Origin: a virus
DNA length: 58,612 nt
Direction: 5' to 3' (one strand)
IMG/VR virus record: IMGVR_UViG_3300027833_000058
Span: 1 to 58,612 of that record
Below the pieces are notes generated by a model. That model did no database searches, was not told where the DNA came from, and worked only from the letters and a program-made list of their open reading frames with translations. Shown piece after piece: positions 8,732 to 16,501 of this stretch (positions are counted from its first letter, which is position 1; each line of letters starts with the position of its first letter). Made by a program: the position numbers and the translations under genes.

Positions 8732-8757
8732 AAAAAAAGGTAGACTTTCGCCTACCT
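8732..8757 (-). terminator. terminator of the atpE-pseudoazurin operon
   Basis: On the minus strand AGGTAGGC-GAAA-GTCTACCT forms an 8-bp stem (one wobble) with a GAAA tetraloop, followed by TTTTTT. Confidence 0.88.
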
Positions 8758-8760
8758 CTT

Positions 8761-8768
8761 TATTTATA
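8761..8768 (-). promoter_or_regulatory. late promoter box for the glycosyltransferase pair
   Basis: TATAAATA on the minus strand, just upstream of the terminator hairpin, which would lie between this box and the start at 8714. Confidence 0.5.
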
Positions 8769-8782
8769 TTATTTTAGTGAAA

Positions 8783-8845
8783 CTACTTACCGCCTTTTTT
8801 CTTCTCACCTTTAGGCTTTACATAAGTGTGGTCTGGATCTATCAT
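8783..8845 (-). CDS. possible 20-residue basic peptide
   Basis: A short reading frame (MIDPDHTYVKPKGEKKKGGK) starts with ATGA overlapping the stop of the pseudoazurin gene, the spacing typical of translational coupling in this genome. It ends 25 bases before a strong terminator. It is too short for any family assignment and could be noncoding. Confidence 0.35.
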   Translation of the reverse strand: MIDPDHTYVKPKGEKKKGGK

Positions 8846-9282
8846 AGGTCAGCCAGTACGATTAACGCTTTAAGCTTTTTCTTTGATTTACCTTTTACTT
8901 TAACATCTTTTAAACGATCCTTGGCTTCACCATCTGGTTTACCTACAACAACAATTGCAATCATGCCCATAGACTTATGCGGTGAACATTGATATAGATA
9001 CACACCTGGTACATCAAATGTAATTGCAACTTCTTTGTTTAGCTTTGATTTCTTTGGTGCTTTCCAACCGTCTGGGCCAGAGATAAACTCTACGTTATGG
9101 CCTTTTGATGTTGGTACCCAAGTAATAGTCTCGCCTACTTCGATACGTGTAATGTCTTCTGAGTAAACCATTTTGGCTCCATCATCACGTTTGTTTAACA
9201 TTTCAACTGTTACGTCGGCGTGTGCTGCAGTCACGGTAAATACTGCTGCGAAAATTGCTAGATAAAAGTATAAAGTGTTCAT
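8842..9282 (-). CDS. pseudoazurin-like type I blue copper protein, exported
   Basis: The protein has 146 residues. Residues 1-22 are a signal peptide ending AAHA, so the protein is periplasmic. The mature part aligns with pseudoazurin: VEMLNKRDDGAKMVY, VGETITWVPTSKGHNV, then QCSPHKSMGM. The four copper ligands are visible as H62, C99, H102 and M107. Pseudoazurins carry single electrons between the cytochrome bc1/c pool and terminal reductases or oxidases. The Lys-rich tail after residue 115 is longer than usual. It is the last sizeable gene of the operon that carries ATP synthase subunit c. A strong terminator follows at 8732-8757. Confidence 0.93.
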   Translation of the reverse strand: MNTLYFYLAIFAAVFTVTAAHADVTVEMLNKRDDGAKMVYSEDITRIEVGETITWVPTSKGHNVEFISGPDGWKAPKKSKLNKEVAITFDVPGVYLYQCSPHKSMGMIAIVVVGKPDGEAKDRLKDVKVKGKSKKKLKALIVLADL

Positions 9283-9290
9283 TGTATATC

Positions 9291-9425
9291 CTAACTTGTT
9301 TTGTACATGTTGTGTTTGAATTCTGAGATTTCATTGGCTTTATCATTCATGCCCATATCTCTTAACTGTTTAATACTCATACAGTAACTACGATATTCCA
9401 TTAGTTTTAAAAATCTTGTAAACAT
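9291..9425 (-). CDS. 44-residue protein, possibly DUF1127-related
   Basis: A small open frame with a good Shine-Dalgarno (GAGGAAACGCA before ATG at 9425) lies between the 73-residue membrane protein and pseudoazurin. It contains SIKQLRDMGMNDKANEI, which faintly recalls the ELxDIGIsRxDI core of DUF1127. That similarity is weak. Its position and ribosome site support it being a real gene of the operon. Confidence 0.5.
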   Translation of the reverse strand: MFTRFLKLMEYRSYCMSIKQLRDMGMNDKANEISEFKHNMYKTS

Positions 9426-9440
9426 TGCGTTTCCTCTTTC

Positions 9441-9662
9441 TTACATCTTTTTACAGTCAAAGACTGATTTTTCTAATTGTACTGGTACACCGCCTTTTGC
9501 GATACATACCTCTTTCCAGTTTGGCTCATTAAACTTTTGAATTACTGCATAGAACCCGAATGCTGTACATATTAATAATAATGAAGTCATTACCACAAAC
9601 ATATAGAAGCCTAACTTCTGTACGACTTGGGCTGATATTTCAATATGTTGATCGCCTACCAT
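9441..9662 (-). CDS. 73-residue single-pass membrane protein next to subunit c
   Basis: Residues about 17-41 form one membrane helix (FYMFVVMTSLLLICTAFGFYAV). The C-terminal region has two Cys (VCIAKGG and FDCKKM) that could form a disulphide if periplasmic. The start codon overlaps the stop of the ATP synthase c gene as TAATG, so translation is coupled. No family is recognised. The coupling suggests it works with the phage c subunit, for example in membrane insertion or ring modification (inference). Confidence 0.7.
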   Translation of the reverse strand: MVGDQHIEISAQVVQKLGFYMFVVMTSLLLICTAFGFYAVIQKFNEPNWKEVCIAKGGVPVQLEKSVFDCKKM

Positions 9663-9886
9663 TAGATGGCAAACATTAATAAGAGTGCTACTAAGAATGC
9701 AAAGATTCCTAATGCTTCTGCAAATGCAACTCCTACAAACATTGTGCCAGTATCTGGCTTCTTAGGCATTACCTTTAGTACACTACCTACAATTATTCCT
9801 ACGCCGATGGCTGCGCCACCCATACCAATTGTTGCTAACCCTGCGCCAATTAAGGCACCCATTGTTGCTATATCACCTGTAATCAT
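9662..9886 (-). CDS. atpE: F0F1 ATP synthase subunit c homologue
   Basis: The protein has 74 residues, the normal size for subunit c. Helix 1 (about residues 8-36) has the Gly/Ala pattern [21 protein letters not shown]. Helix 2 (about 48-74) contains the proton-binding carboxylate E57 in [19 protein letters not shown], closely resembling alphaproteobacterial c subunits. The polar loop, normally R-Q/N-P and contacting the F1 stalk, reads MPKKPD here, so the conserved Arg is replaced by Lys-Lys. The protein could join the host c-ring and change proton coupling (inference). Both ends are coupled to neighbours by TAATG. Confidence 0.93.
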   Translation of the reverse strand: MITGDIATMGALIGAGLATIGMGGAAIGVGIIVGSVLKVMPKKPDTGTMFVGVAFAEALGIFAFLVALLLMFAI

Positions 9887-10092
9887 TATTTGCTCTCCAC
9901 CATTAATCTTCTTGCTTCTTCTACATACCCTTGACGGTATAACTCACTAGCAGCTCTTGCTCGACCTGCTGATTCACCAAACGCCCATAGGAACATTCCT
10001 GTTGCTACGATTGCTTTACTTAATATTTTTAAAGTTGTTTTTAAAGTTGTTTTTAAAGGATTGCTTACATATTCTGCATTTGCTAATTCCAT
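9886..10092 (-). CDS. 68-residue small protein with a hydrophobic segment
   Basis: The N-terminal part contains [13 protein letters not shown], encoded by a threefold direct DNA repeat (TTTTTAAAGTTG-like). A short hydrophobic stretch follows ([13 protein letters not shown]), then a basic amphipathic helix ([25 protein letters not shown]). The protein is unrecognised. The start overlaps the stop of the DUF1127 gene and its own stop overlaps the atpE start, both as TAATG. A role linked to subunit c is inferred from this strict coupling only. Confidence 0.65.
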   Translation of the reverse strand: MELANAEYVSNPLKTTLKTTLKILSKAIVATGMFLWAFGESAGRARAASELYRQGYVEEARRLMVESK

Positions 10093-10370
10093 TATACGAA
10101 ACCTCTTAAGTTAGGATTCCTACGTACTGGAGATCTATCACGAAGATTATTATCTTCCCAAGTATCATTAGCAATAGAACGAATATCACCACGGCTAATG
10201 CCGATGTCGTTGAGTTCTCTGTCTGTTAGTTTGTGGAGGGATTTAAATGTTTCGCGCTGTTCTTTCCATTTAGCAATTGCTGCTGAACGATTTTCAAAGA
10301 ACATTACAACCTTGTAGGCTGCAACTGCGAGAATGGATGACTGTGATGAAATGTTGTTAATGTGTAACAC
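10092..10370 (-). CDS. DUF1127 (YjiS-like) protein
   Basis: The protein has 92 residues. Residues about 33-66 form the DUF1127 domain, with the diagnostic LTDRELNDIGISRGDI segment. The family is abundant in alpha- and gammaproteobacteria, especially alphaproteobacteria, where small Arg-rich DUF1127 proteins have been tied to regulation of nutrient uptake and RNA metabolism. It is the first gene of the atpE operon and supports an alphaproteobacterial host. A long inverted repeat lies upstream at 10432-10529. Confidence 0.85.
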   Translation of the reverse strand: MLHINNISSQSSILAVAAYKVVMFFENRSAAIAKWKEQRETFKSLHKLTDRELNDIGISRGDIRSIANDTWEDNNLRDRSPVRRNPNLRGFV

Positions 10371-10431
10371 GGAATTCCCTTTCCTAATAAATGTTTCATT
10401 GTTTTACAATAATATTTATTTAAGAAATAGG

Positions 10432-10529
10432 TAACTAAGGGTTACTCATTTTATATAGCCGGTAGTCACCTACGGAATATGTGACAAAGTGTCAATTTGA
10501 CATTTAAGAATATCCATTAACCTTAGTTA
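10432..10529. repeat. long-range inverted repeat upstream of the atpE operon
   Basis: TAACTAAGG (10432-10440) and its complement CCTTAGTTA (10521-10529) bracket about 80 bases. With one bulged G the pairing extends to 12 pairs. The right arm is followed by TTTTTATT on the plus strand. Inside are smaller inverted repeats, including TGTCAATTTGACA. On the minus strand this would be the leader region of the DUF1127-atpE operon. It could be a structured RNA, a boundary terminator or a regulatory leader. Confidence 0.5.
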
Positions 10530-10532
10530 TTT

Positions 10533-10724
10533 TTATTCATCTGGATCATCTAAATCTGGATACTGATCAGGGAATTGTTCTTTATGTGCTGCAAGCATTA
10601 ATGCCTCAGTATCAAACTCCTGTACAGTAGCGTCATCACGATACGATACAACATTAGATTCACTTAATGAAATTGCTCCATCGTTGATAATAAAATAGCC
10701 TTCTGTTTTAGTTAATATAGCCAT
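10533..10724 (-). CDS. 63-residue acidic protein downstream of the repeat protein
   Basis: The start chosen is ATG 10724 (MAILTKTEGYF). It overlaps the stop of the repeat protein as TAATG and has GGAGGAAC upstream, so the longer in-frame start at 10754 is unlikely. The protein ends in an acidic FPDQYPDLDDPDE tail. It is unrecognised. Small partners downstream of fibre-like genes are often assembly factors, but nothing here proves that. Confidence 0.6.
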   Translation of the reverse strand: MAILTKTEGYFIINDGAISLSESNVVSYRDDATVQEFDTEALMLAAHKEQFPDQYPDLDDPDE

Positions 10725-12400
10725 TACGCTGTTCCTCCATCTGAAATTGTCCATCCGTCTGTACTAATTAGATTAGCTCTTGCTGCTTCTGCAGCACCAC
10801 CTGCGGTGTATTGACTGTACCCAAAGTGAGCAGACAGACCATCAAATGGATCCTGAGCATCCCAGTTGATTAAAAGTGCATCATAACGTGCGGTGGGTAA
10901 TGTTACACTACTCATAAAGATATTCAAAGCATAGGTACTGTTAAGGGCTTCAATATTAAAGTTCTCAACGCCATTGATATCTGTGAGACTGGAGCAAGAT
11001 GTGAACATCATTGACATATTTGTAACAGATGATGTATTAAAACTACTTACATTGAGTGATGTGAGACCGGAGCAAACCATAAACATTTGACTTATATTTG
11101 TAACAGATGATGTATTAAAACCACTCACATCGAGTGATGTAAGACTTCGACAATTATAAAACATCACGCTCATATCTGCAACACTTGATGTATTAAAACC
11201 ACTCACATCGAGTGATGTAAGACTTCGACACTGTGTAAACATCCTGCTCATAGTTATAACTGATGAGGTATCAAAATTACTTACATCGAGTGATGTGAGA
11301 CTGAAGCAATTATAAAACATATTATTGAAATGGGTAGCAGATGATGTATTAAAGTTGCTCAAATCAAGAGACGTGAGATCATACATTCGATTAAACATAC
11401 CACCAAATCCAATGCCAGAAACAGATGAGGTATCAAAACTACTTACATCGAGTGATGTGAGACTTCCACAATCATAAAACATGTTGTACATAGTTATAAC
11501 AGATGAGGTATCAAAACTACTTACATCGAGTGATGTTAAATCTTTATTTTCATTGAACATATAGCTCATATCTGTAACAGATGAGGTATCAAAGTTACTC
11601 AAATCAAGCGTTGTTAAATCTCTACAAGCGTGGAACATTCGCAGCATATTTGTAACAGATGAGGTATCAAAACTACTTACATCAAGCGTTGTTAGTTTGA
11701 TCATAACGAACATATAGCTCATATCTGTAACAGATGAGGTATCAAAGTTACTCAAATCAAGCGTTGTTAGTAGATGAGGACCATTGAACATTCCATGCAT
11801 ATTTGTAACAGATGAGGTATCTGTAACACCAACATTAAAGCTAGTCATGTTACCACATGACTTAAATGCGTTTACAAAGCTTTGCCAGCCGACTGTACCA
11901 AGGTTAGTTACTGTGATGACTTTTCCAGCGTTTGTTGAATTGTTACCAAATTTGATATTAGGGAACGTACCACTGATACTGATTGAGTGATCTCCAGCCG
12001 ATGCGTAAGTATGTGCTAGATTAGAATCATTATATGTTGTAACTGTAGATGATGAACCATCACCCCAATCAACAGTTGCGTTAAATGTTCCTACATTGTC
12101 ACAAGGTATGGTAAATGTCTCGCTGGCTGCTGTAGTCCTAACGGTCATGTCAAATGATGTACTTACATCATCCTCATCACCTCTTGCGTCCCAAAAGGAT
12201 TTACTTAATTCACCTCTGCTTGTATCAGCAGTATCACCAACTCTACGAACTTTAATATAAGTTAGTTGAACACTACCACCGGTAGGTGTAAATGTTCTAA
12301 TACCTGATACACATGATCCGTTTGCACCAACACAATCTGCTGACGTGGCCATATCATCATATTCCCAATCAGGGCTATTTGGAATTGCTACCCATGTCAT
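10724..12400 (-). CDS. BspA-like (DUF285) leucine-rich repeat protein with PKD-like domain
   Basis: The protein has 558 residues from ATG 12400. That start overlaps the upstream stop as TAATG and has GGGTGGA as Shine-Dalgarno. Residues about 95-150 contain VDWGDGSSSTVTTYND and HTYASAGDHSISI, a PKD-like beta domain. From about residue 175 to 500 there are roughly a dozen repeats of about 25 residues of the form FDTSSVTDMSYMFxxCxxLTSLDLSN, the BspA/DUF285 type. Such repeats occur in surface adhesins, so a virion surface or receptor-binding role is likely. There is no signal peptide. Confidence 0.8.
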   Translation of the reverse strand: MTWVAIPNSPDWEYDDMATSADCVGANGSCVSGIRTFTPTGGSVQLTYIKVRRVGDTADTSRGELSKSFWDARGDEDDVSTSFDMTVRTTAASETFTIPCDNVGTFNATVDWGDGSSSTVTTYNDSNLAHTYASAGDHSISISGTFPNIKFGNNSTNAGKVITVTNLGTVGWQSFVNAFKSCGNMTSFNVGVTDTSSVTNMHGMFNGPHLLTTLDLSNFDTSSVTDMSYMFVMIKLTTLDVSSFDTSSVTNMLRMFHACRDLTTLDLSNFDTSSVTDMSYMFNENKDLTSLDVSSFDTSSVITMYNMFYDCGSLTSLDVSSFDTSSVSGIGFGGMFNRMYDLTSLDLSNFNTSSATHFNNMFYNCFSLTSLDVSNFDTSSVITMSRMFTQCRSLTSLDVSGFNTSSVADMSVMFYNCRSLTSLDVSGFNTSSVTNISQMFMVCSGLTSLNVSSFNTSSVTNMSMMFTSCSSLTDINGVENFNIEALNSTYALNIFMSSVTLPTARYDALLINWDAQDPFDGLSAHFGYSQYTAGGAAEAARANLISTDGWTISDGGTA

Positions 12401-13635
12401 TATTTCATCCACCCTTTAATGTATTTGTCTGAAAAGTTTGCGTTACTAAATTCAAGTCTATCAATTAATTTAACTGCGTTCTTACCCATCTTATCGATAG
12501 CAACAAATCCTTCTTGGGATGTTACTTGGTAACCGTCTGCAGTTCTAAGTAGTGTGCCAACTTGCTTTGCTTTATCTAATTTTTGAATTACTTTATGTTT
12601 AGCATCAATGATTAGATTATATAATTCGAATACTGCTACTAATTGAGCAGGTTTTGTTTTTCTAAAATATTCTAACGTAGCATCTCTTTTACCACGTTGT
12701 GCTACTTTACCTTTTTCAGATTTACGTTTCTCTTCTTCGTTCTTATAGAATCGAGTAATGTAGTTCTGTAAATCTCTTACGAATGCTTTTGGATTCTTAA
12801 TTCTTTCGCCAGCACGGATTTTAGTGTTAACGAATACTTTTGTTTTTGCAAGAGTATCTGGTTCTAATGCAATACCGTCAAGTGTTTCTTTACGGATTGT
12901 TCTAAATAATTTACCAGCAGAAGATAGAATCTTGTTAAGCTCTTCTGTTTCTTTCTTTGTAAAGTTTGCTGTACCTGATATATCTTGGTAAGATGCGTCT
13001 ACTGACCAGACCGATTTTGTTCTCTTAAGATCAGAAGCAATCTCCTCTCCAAAACTTGCAGACATTTCTTCAAAGCTTGATCCTCTGTAGACTGTGTGCC
13101 ATACCACACCGACCTTGGATCCGAGAATTTGTTTGCCGAGTTCTGAGTTCTTAGGTACCGCGTAAACAATCGTATTAGGATGGAAAGTAATGTGCGGTTC
13201 ACCTTCAATATCCACCACCTTGAGATCAGCCTTATCATATAAAAAATCACCTTGTACTACGCCCTTGATACCGAGTTTTGAAAACTCAGCCAGTGCTAGC
13301 TTTAATTTAGAATTTAAACTATCTTTGCCTACTGTATCAGCATCGATATCTGCATTAGTCTTATATACCATTGGGTTCTTATTAAAGATACCCTTCTTAG
13401 CAACGAAGAACTTACCATCTGATGGATCAGTTCCACAAAATATAGCAGGAGCTCCGTCCCATTTAACCGAAACATTAACTTTGGATTTAGCAGTGCCGGC
13501 TAACATATCTCTCAACGAACGTAAGAAATTGATAGCGTCTCTTGTGCCATTTACACCGTGATTCAATATAGAATCTTCAAGATGTTCCATATGCGTGTTT
13601 TTATTTTCAGTAATATACTGTTTGAAGCCGTGCAT
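12400..13635 (-). CDS. DUF6267-like protein with ligase-type KxDG motif and targeting-like N-terminus
   Basis: The protein has 411 residues. VSVKWDGAPAIFCG near residue 60 matches motif I (KxDG) of nucleic acid ligase/adenylyltransferase folds. GVVQGDFLYD near 140 could be motif III/IIIa and GIALEP near 255 motif IV/V. Together they suggest a covalent nucleotidyltransferase, such as an RNA or DNA ligase, belonging to what I recall as DUF6267. The start MHGFKQYITEN fits the T4 capsid targeting pattern with an I-x-E cleavage site, so the enzyme may be carried in the head. Activity is inferred from motifs only. Confidence 0.65.
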   Translation of the reverse strand: MHGFKQYITENKNTHMEHLEDSILNHGVNGTRDAINFLRSLRDMLAGTAKSKVNVSVKWDGAPAIFCGTDPSDGKFFVAKKGIFNKNPMVYKTNADIDADTVGKDSLNSKLKLALAEFSKLGIKGVVQGDFLYDKADLKVVDIEGEPHITFHPNTIVYAVPKNSELGKQILGSKVGVVWHTVYRGSSFEEMSASFGEEIASDLKRTKSVWSVDASYQDISGTANFTKKETEELNKILSSAGKLFRTIRKETLDGIALEPDTLAKTKVFVNTKIRAGERIKNPKAFVRDLQNYITRFYKNEEEKRKSEKGKVAQRGKRDATLEYFRKTKPAQLVAVFELYNLIIDAKHKVIQKLDKAKQVGTLLRTADGYQVTSQEGFVAIDKMGKNAVKLIDRLEFSNANFSDKYIKGWMK

Positions 13636-14934
13636 TTAATTAGTTACCTTCATTTTAAAACCTAACTTATTCTTAGCTGCATATCCTGCCCAACCAAATT
13701 GGAAGTCAGCATCTTTAAAGTAGTTATGTTTAATCTTAATTGCTGTTTTTGATACGTTAACATTAACCTGTATTAACGTAACCTGTCTTGCCACTCTTGT
13801 AAGTGAATCTTGAATCGCTTTATCGGCGTTTAAAACTTTCCATATGTTTTCTCCTAATGGTGATAACACAAGTCTTAAAGCATCATTCTCGTCATTCTTA
13901 ATTCTATCTGTAAGAACCGTATTCATTGAGCGCCAAAATGGTTCTAGTTTTCTTATAAGATCTTCACGTGGTGTATTATCAGTAAAGTTTAGTACAGTAT
14001 CCAAATTAATATTTGGAACTCTTACACCCATAATTCCAGCAAGTAATCTTACCGGCTCTGTATCCATATATTTATGGAGTTCAAACATCTGCTCTTTCAT
14101 AGGGTATTTATTAACGATATTAAATATGGCCAATGATGGTTCACTAGCCATATCGCTTCTATCAGCAGATTTAGCCCTACGCTGAATTGCATCAATAATG
14201 TTTTGTATAGTAACTTTACCGCCACCGCCAGATTTTACTGATATTGGATATTTGATTCCAAAGCGAATTGCATAGAAGTCAATAAGTCTTTCGTTACTTG
14301 CTTTTGGAAAATGAGCTTCTTTAAATCTTAAGTTAGATATAGTCCAAATAGCAGAAAGTATTTCACCAAAGTCTGCAGATACTTTTGCAAGATCTTTAAC
14401 AGAAAAATTGTTTTCGTTTCGTATATCGTTACCAGCACCTGCTGCTCGCCACATCATATCATTAAGTTGTTTAGCAGTTGCAGGATCGTATTTCCTACGT
14501 AGTTGTCCACCAACAGTTTGAATTATATTCGGTATAGTAAGAGTCTTACCGGCAATGCCTAAATTATCTGGTGATAACGCTTTGTTAGCAAACAGTTGTG
14601 CTCCTTTAACAGAAGCTGAAGGAGCATTGTTTACCCAAGGTATTGATGAGCCACGTGGTAGCTTTGGAGATAATTGTTTAGTAGCAACTAATAGAACAGT
14701 AGGATACTTATCAGAAATTGGTGTAGGCGAGTACTCACGTACTTCGATGCCATACTTCTTTAGAAGTTTTCTATGTTCAGCCTCGTCACCTGGAACAGGA
14801 AAACGAATGTGAAAGGCACCTCTTGAAGACTGTGTAAACTTAATCTGCGGGAAAGACCTACGAATATAAGCTTTGAATTCTATTTGCTGCTGTCTCAACG
14901 TAGCCTCTATTAAATAAGATGTAAATGATTGCAC
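13636..14934 (-). CDS. large protein with targeting-like N-terminus, possible nuclease
   Basis: I place the start at GTG 14934. It has AGGA eight bases upstream and gives MQSFTSYLIEA, an exact fit to the T4 capsid targeting pattern including L-x-E|A. The ATG at 14961 would begin almost at the transcription start of the late box at 14969-14976. The protein then has 432 residues. Near residue 225 LIDFYAIRFGIKYPISVKSG has the spacing of a PD-(D/E)xK nuclease core, but the Glu is Val, so this is weak. It abuts the KxDG protein gene, and the two probably act together. It is otherwise unrecognised. Confidence 0.55.
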   Translation of the reverse strand: MQSFTSYLIEATLRQQQIEFKAYIRRSFPQIKFTQSSRGAFHIRFPVPGDEAEHRKLLKKYGIEVREYSPTPISDKYPTVLLVATKQLSPKLPRGSSIPWVNNAPSASVKGAQLFANKALSPDNLGIAGKTLTIPNIIQTVGGQLRRKYDPATAKQLNDMMWRAAGAGNDIRNENNFSVKDLAKVSADFGEILSAIWTISNLRFKEAHFPKASNERLIDFYAIRFGIKYPISVKSGGGGKVTIQNIIDAIQRRAKSADRSDMASEPSLAIFNIVNKYPMKEQMFELHKYMDTEPVRLLAGIMGVRVPNINLDTVLNFTDNTPREDLIRKLEPFWRSMNTVLTDRIKNDENDALRLVLSPLGENIWKVLNADKAIQDSLTRVARQVTLIQVNVNVSKTAIKIKHNYFKDADFQFGWAGYAAKNKLGFKMKVTN

Positions 14935-14968
14935 TTGCAATATTCCTGCGTTAATTACCATTTAACCT

Positions 14969-14976
14969 TATTTATA
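14969..14976 (-). promoter_or_regulatory. late promoter box before the 432-residue targeting-motif protein
   Basis: TATAAATA on the minus strand. It places transcription start near 14962 and supports the GTG start at 14934. Confidence 0.65.
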
Positions 14977-14980
14977 AAGC

Positions 14981-16402
14981 CTATGAAATACCACCTGCAC
15001 TAAACATTGTCTTCTTACTACTACCTTGGCCAAATGCTGTTTTGTCAAATGCTGCACCGTCATTAGATGGAGCAAAAGATGCAGTGTTAGCCGCACTTGT
15101 ACCACCAATACCACGTTGAGCACTTTCTTCAAGATCAAAGATTTGCATTTTAGATCGATCGATACCAACTACAAACCTACGATAATAACCAAGATCACCC
15201 CAACGATTTTTAAGTTGTTTGATCATTAACTGACCAAGATTGTCAAGTTCTTCAGTAGTTACAAGACCTAAGATACAATCGGCGGTGTGAGTAATACCCA
15301 TAGACTCAGAAGTATTTGTAAGATCTACATCTGAATTGCCATAACCATCACGGTTGAACTGAGATGATGAAACAACTGCACAATTATATTCCATAGCAAG
15401 ACCACGAATTTCTTCAGCAATAGATTTTACTAGAGTATAACTGTTTGCGGCTGCTGCACCTTTAATACGAGATGATGCACAAATATTAAGATAATCAATA
15501 AAGATTACGTCAGGAGTAAAGTTCTTCTTAAGTTTTAATTCATTAAGTAAGTGTCGGAAGTGACCAGCATGTGCAGAACCAGTAGGATATTCTTTAATGA
15601 CTAATTGACCAGTACACTTTGATTTGATACGATCCATACGTTTTTGATATACATCGCGTGGTAACAATTTCAATTCATCGAGTGTAACATCCATCATATT
15701 AGCATCAATACGCTCGGCTACACGTTCTTCAGCCATTTCCATAGTAATATAGAGGCAGTTCTTACCGGTCATTAGATAGCTTGCAGCAGCATGGCATTTA
15801 ACAAGAGATTTACCGCCACCTGTAGTAGCTAGCAATACTGTTAATGATTTACGAGGCAAACCACCTTTGGTAACTTTGTTGAGAAGATCAATATCGAACG
15901 GCATGCGTTCTTCTTTACGGTGGTAAAAATCATAACGATCAGCCGAGTCTTCAATGAAATCGTGACCTACCGAGCTATCAAAACTGATACCTAAAGAATC
16001 AGACAACAAATTTGGAATTGAACCCTTATCATTATCTTTGTCTTCACCATCCATAATTAGAATGGCTTTACGAATAGAATTAAATAAATCTTTATCTTGA
16101 CAGAACTTTTCAGTTTCTTTTACGAGAAAATCGAAGTTAGTATCATCATCACGTTGAAGATCATCAACCGTACCCATAACATTTTTATATGAGTCTTCGT
16201 TTAGATCTTTGCGTTTATCGAGAGATATTTTAAGAGCTTCGATTGAAGGAGGAGCTTTGTATTGCTCAACATATTCAGAATACGTCGAGAATATTTTCTT
16301 ATATGATTGATCATCAAAATACTCATCCTTAATGTAAGGATATACTTTGCGATAATATTCTTCATTAAATATAAGATTTGATAGTACAGTTGTTTCGATC
16401 AT
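14981..16402 (-). CDS. 41: replicative DNA helicase, T4 gp41-like (DnaB family)
   Basis: The protein has 473 residues, like T4 gp41. The Walker A motif LLATTGGGKS is near residue 195. DVIFIDYLNI is Walker B, and VSSSQFNRDGYG and KQLKNRWGD follow as the later DnaB motifs. It is the hexameric 5'-3' helicase of the replication fork, loaded by gp59 and paired with a primase that is outside this window. It has its own early promoter at 16470-16498 and a hairpin in its leader. Confidence 0.95.
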   Translation of the reverse strand: MIETTVLSNLIFNEEYYRKVYPYIKDEYFDDQSYKKIFSTYSEYVEQYKAPPSIEALKISLDKRKDLNEDSYKNVMGTVDDLQRDDDTNFDFLVKETEKFCQDKDLFNSIRKAILIMDGEDKDNDKGSIPNLLSDSLGISFDSSVGHDFIEDSADRYDFYHRKEERMPFDIDLLNKVTKGGLPRKSLTVLLATTGGGKSLVKCHAAASYLMTGKNCLYITMEMAEERVAERIDANMMDVTLDELKLLPRDVYQKRMDRIKSKCTGQLVIKEYPTGSAHAGHFRHLLNELKLKKNFTPDVIFIDYLNICASSRIKGAAAANSYTLVKSIAEEIRGLAMEYNCAVVSSSQFNRDGYGNSDVDLTNTSESMGITHTADCILGLVTTEELDNLGQLMIKQLKNRWGDLGYYRRFVVGIDRSKMQIFDLEESAQRGIGGTSAANTASFAPSNDGAAFDKTAFGQGSSKKTMFSAGGIS

Positions 16403-16429
16403 TTAAATATCCAGTGTTTAAGTTGAAAA

Positions 16430-16450
16430 CTGGCGAGAAACCCCGCCAGT
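16430..16450 (-). terminator. hairpin in the gp41 leader
   Basis: ACTGGCG and CGCCAGT form a 7-bp stem, followed on the minus strand by TTTTC. It lies between the gp41 promoter and the gp41 start, and also downstream of uvsX. It may end uvsX transcripts or attenuate gp41. The T-run is short, so strength is doubtful. Confidence 0.5.
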
Positions 16451-16469
16451 CTTTTCAATTATTAAGTAT

Positions 16470-16498
16470 ATAATAACATACATTATATAGATTGTCAA
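16470..16498 (-). promoter_or_regulatory. early sigma70-type promoter for gene 41
   Basis: TTGACA, 17 bp, TATTAT read on the minus strand, with AATAG before the -35. Transcription would start near 16463. Confidence 0.8.
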
Positions 16499-16501
16499 CT
16501 A

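Noticed and set aside
10485-10510. TTGACA motifs on both strands in the atpE leader as promoters
   Set aside because: Neither has a -10 element at 16-18 bp; the motif belongs to the inverted repeat TGTCAATTTGACA.
10980-11830. Regular DNA repeats that look like a CRISPR array
   Set aside because: They lie in one long open frame, have a 75-base period and encode DUF285 protein repeats; there are no unique spacers or cas genes.
14225-14290. PD-(D/E)xK nuclease call for the 432-residue protein
   Set aside because: The residue that should be Glu or Asp before x-Lys is Val; kept only as a weak remark in the feature.
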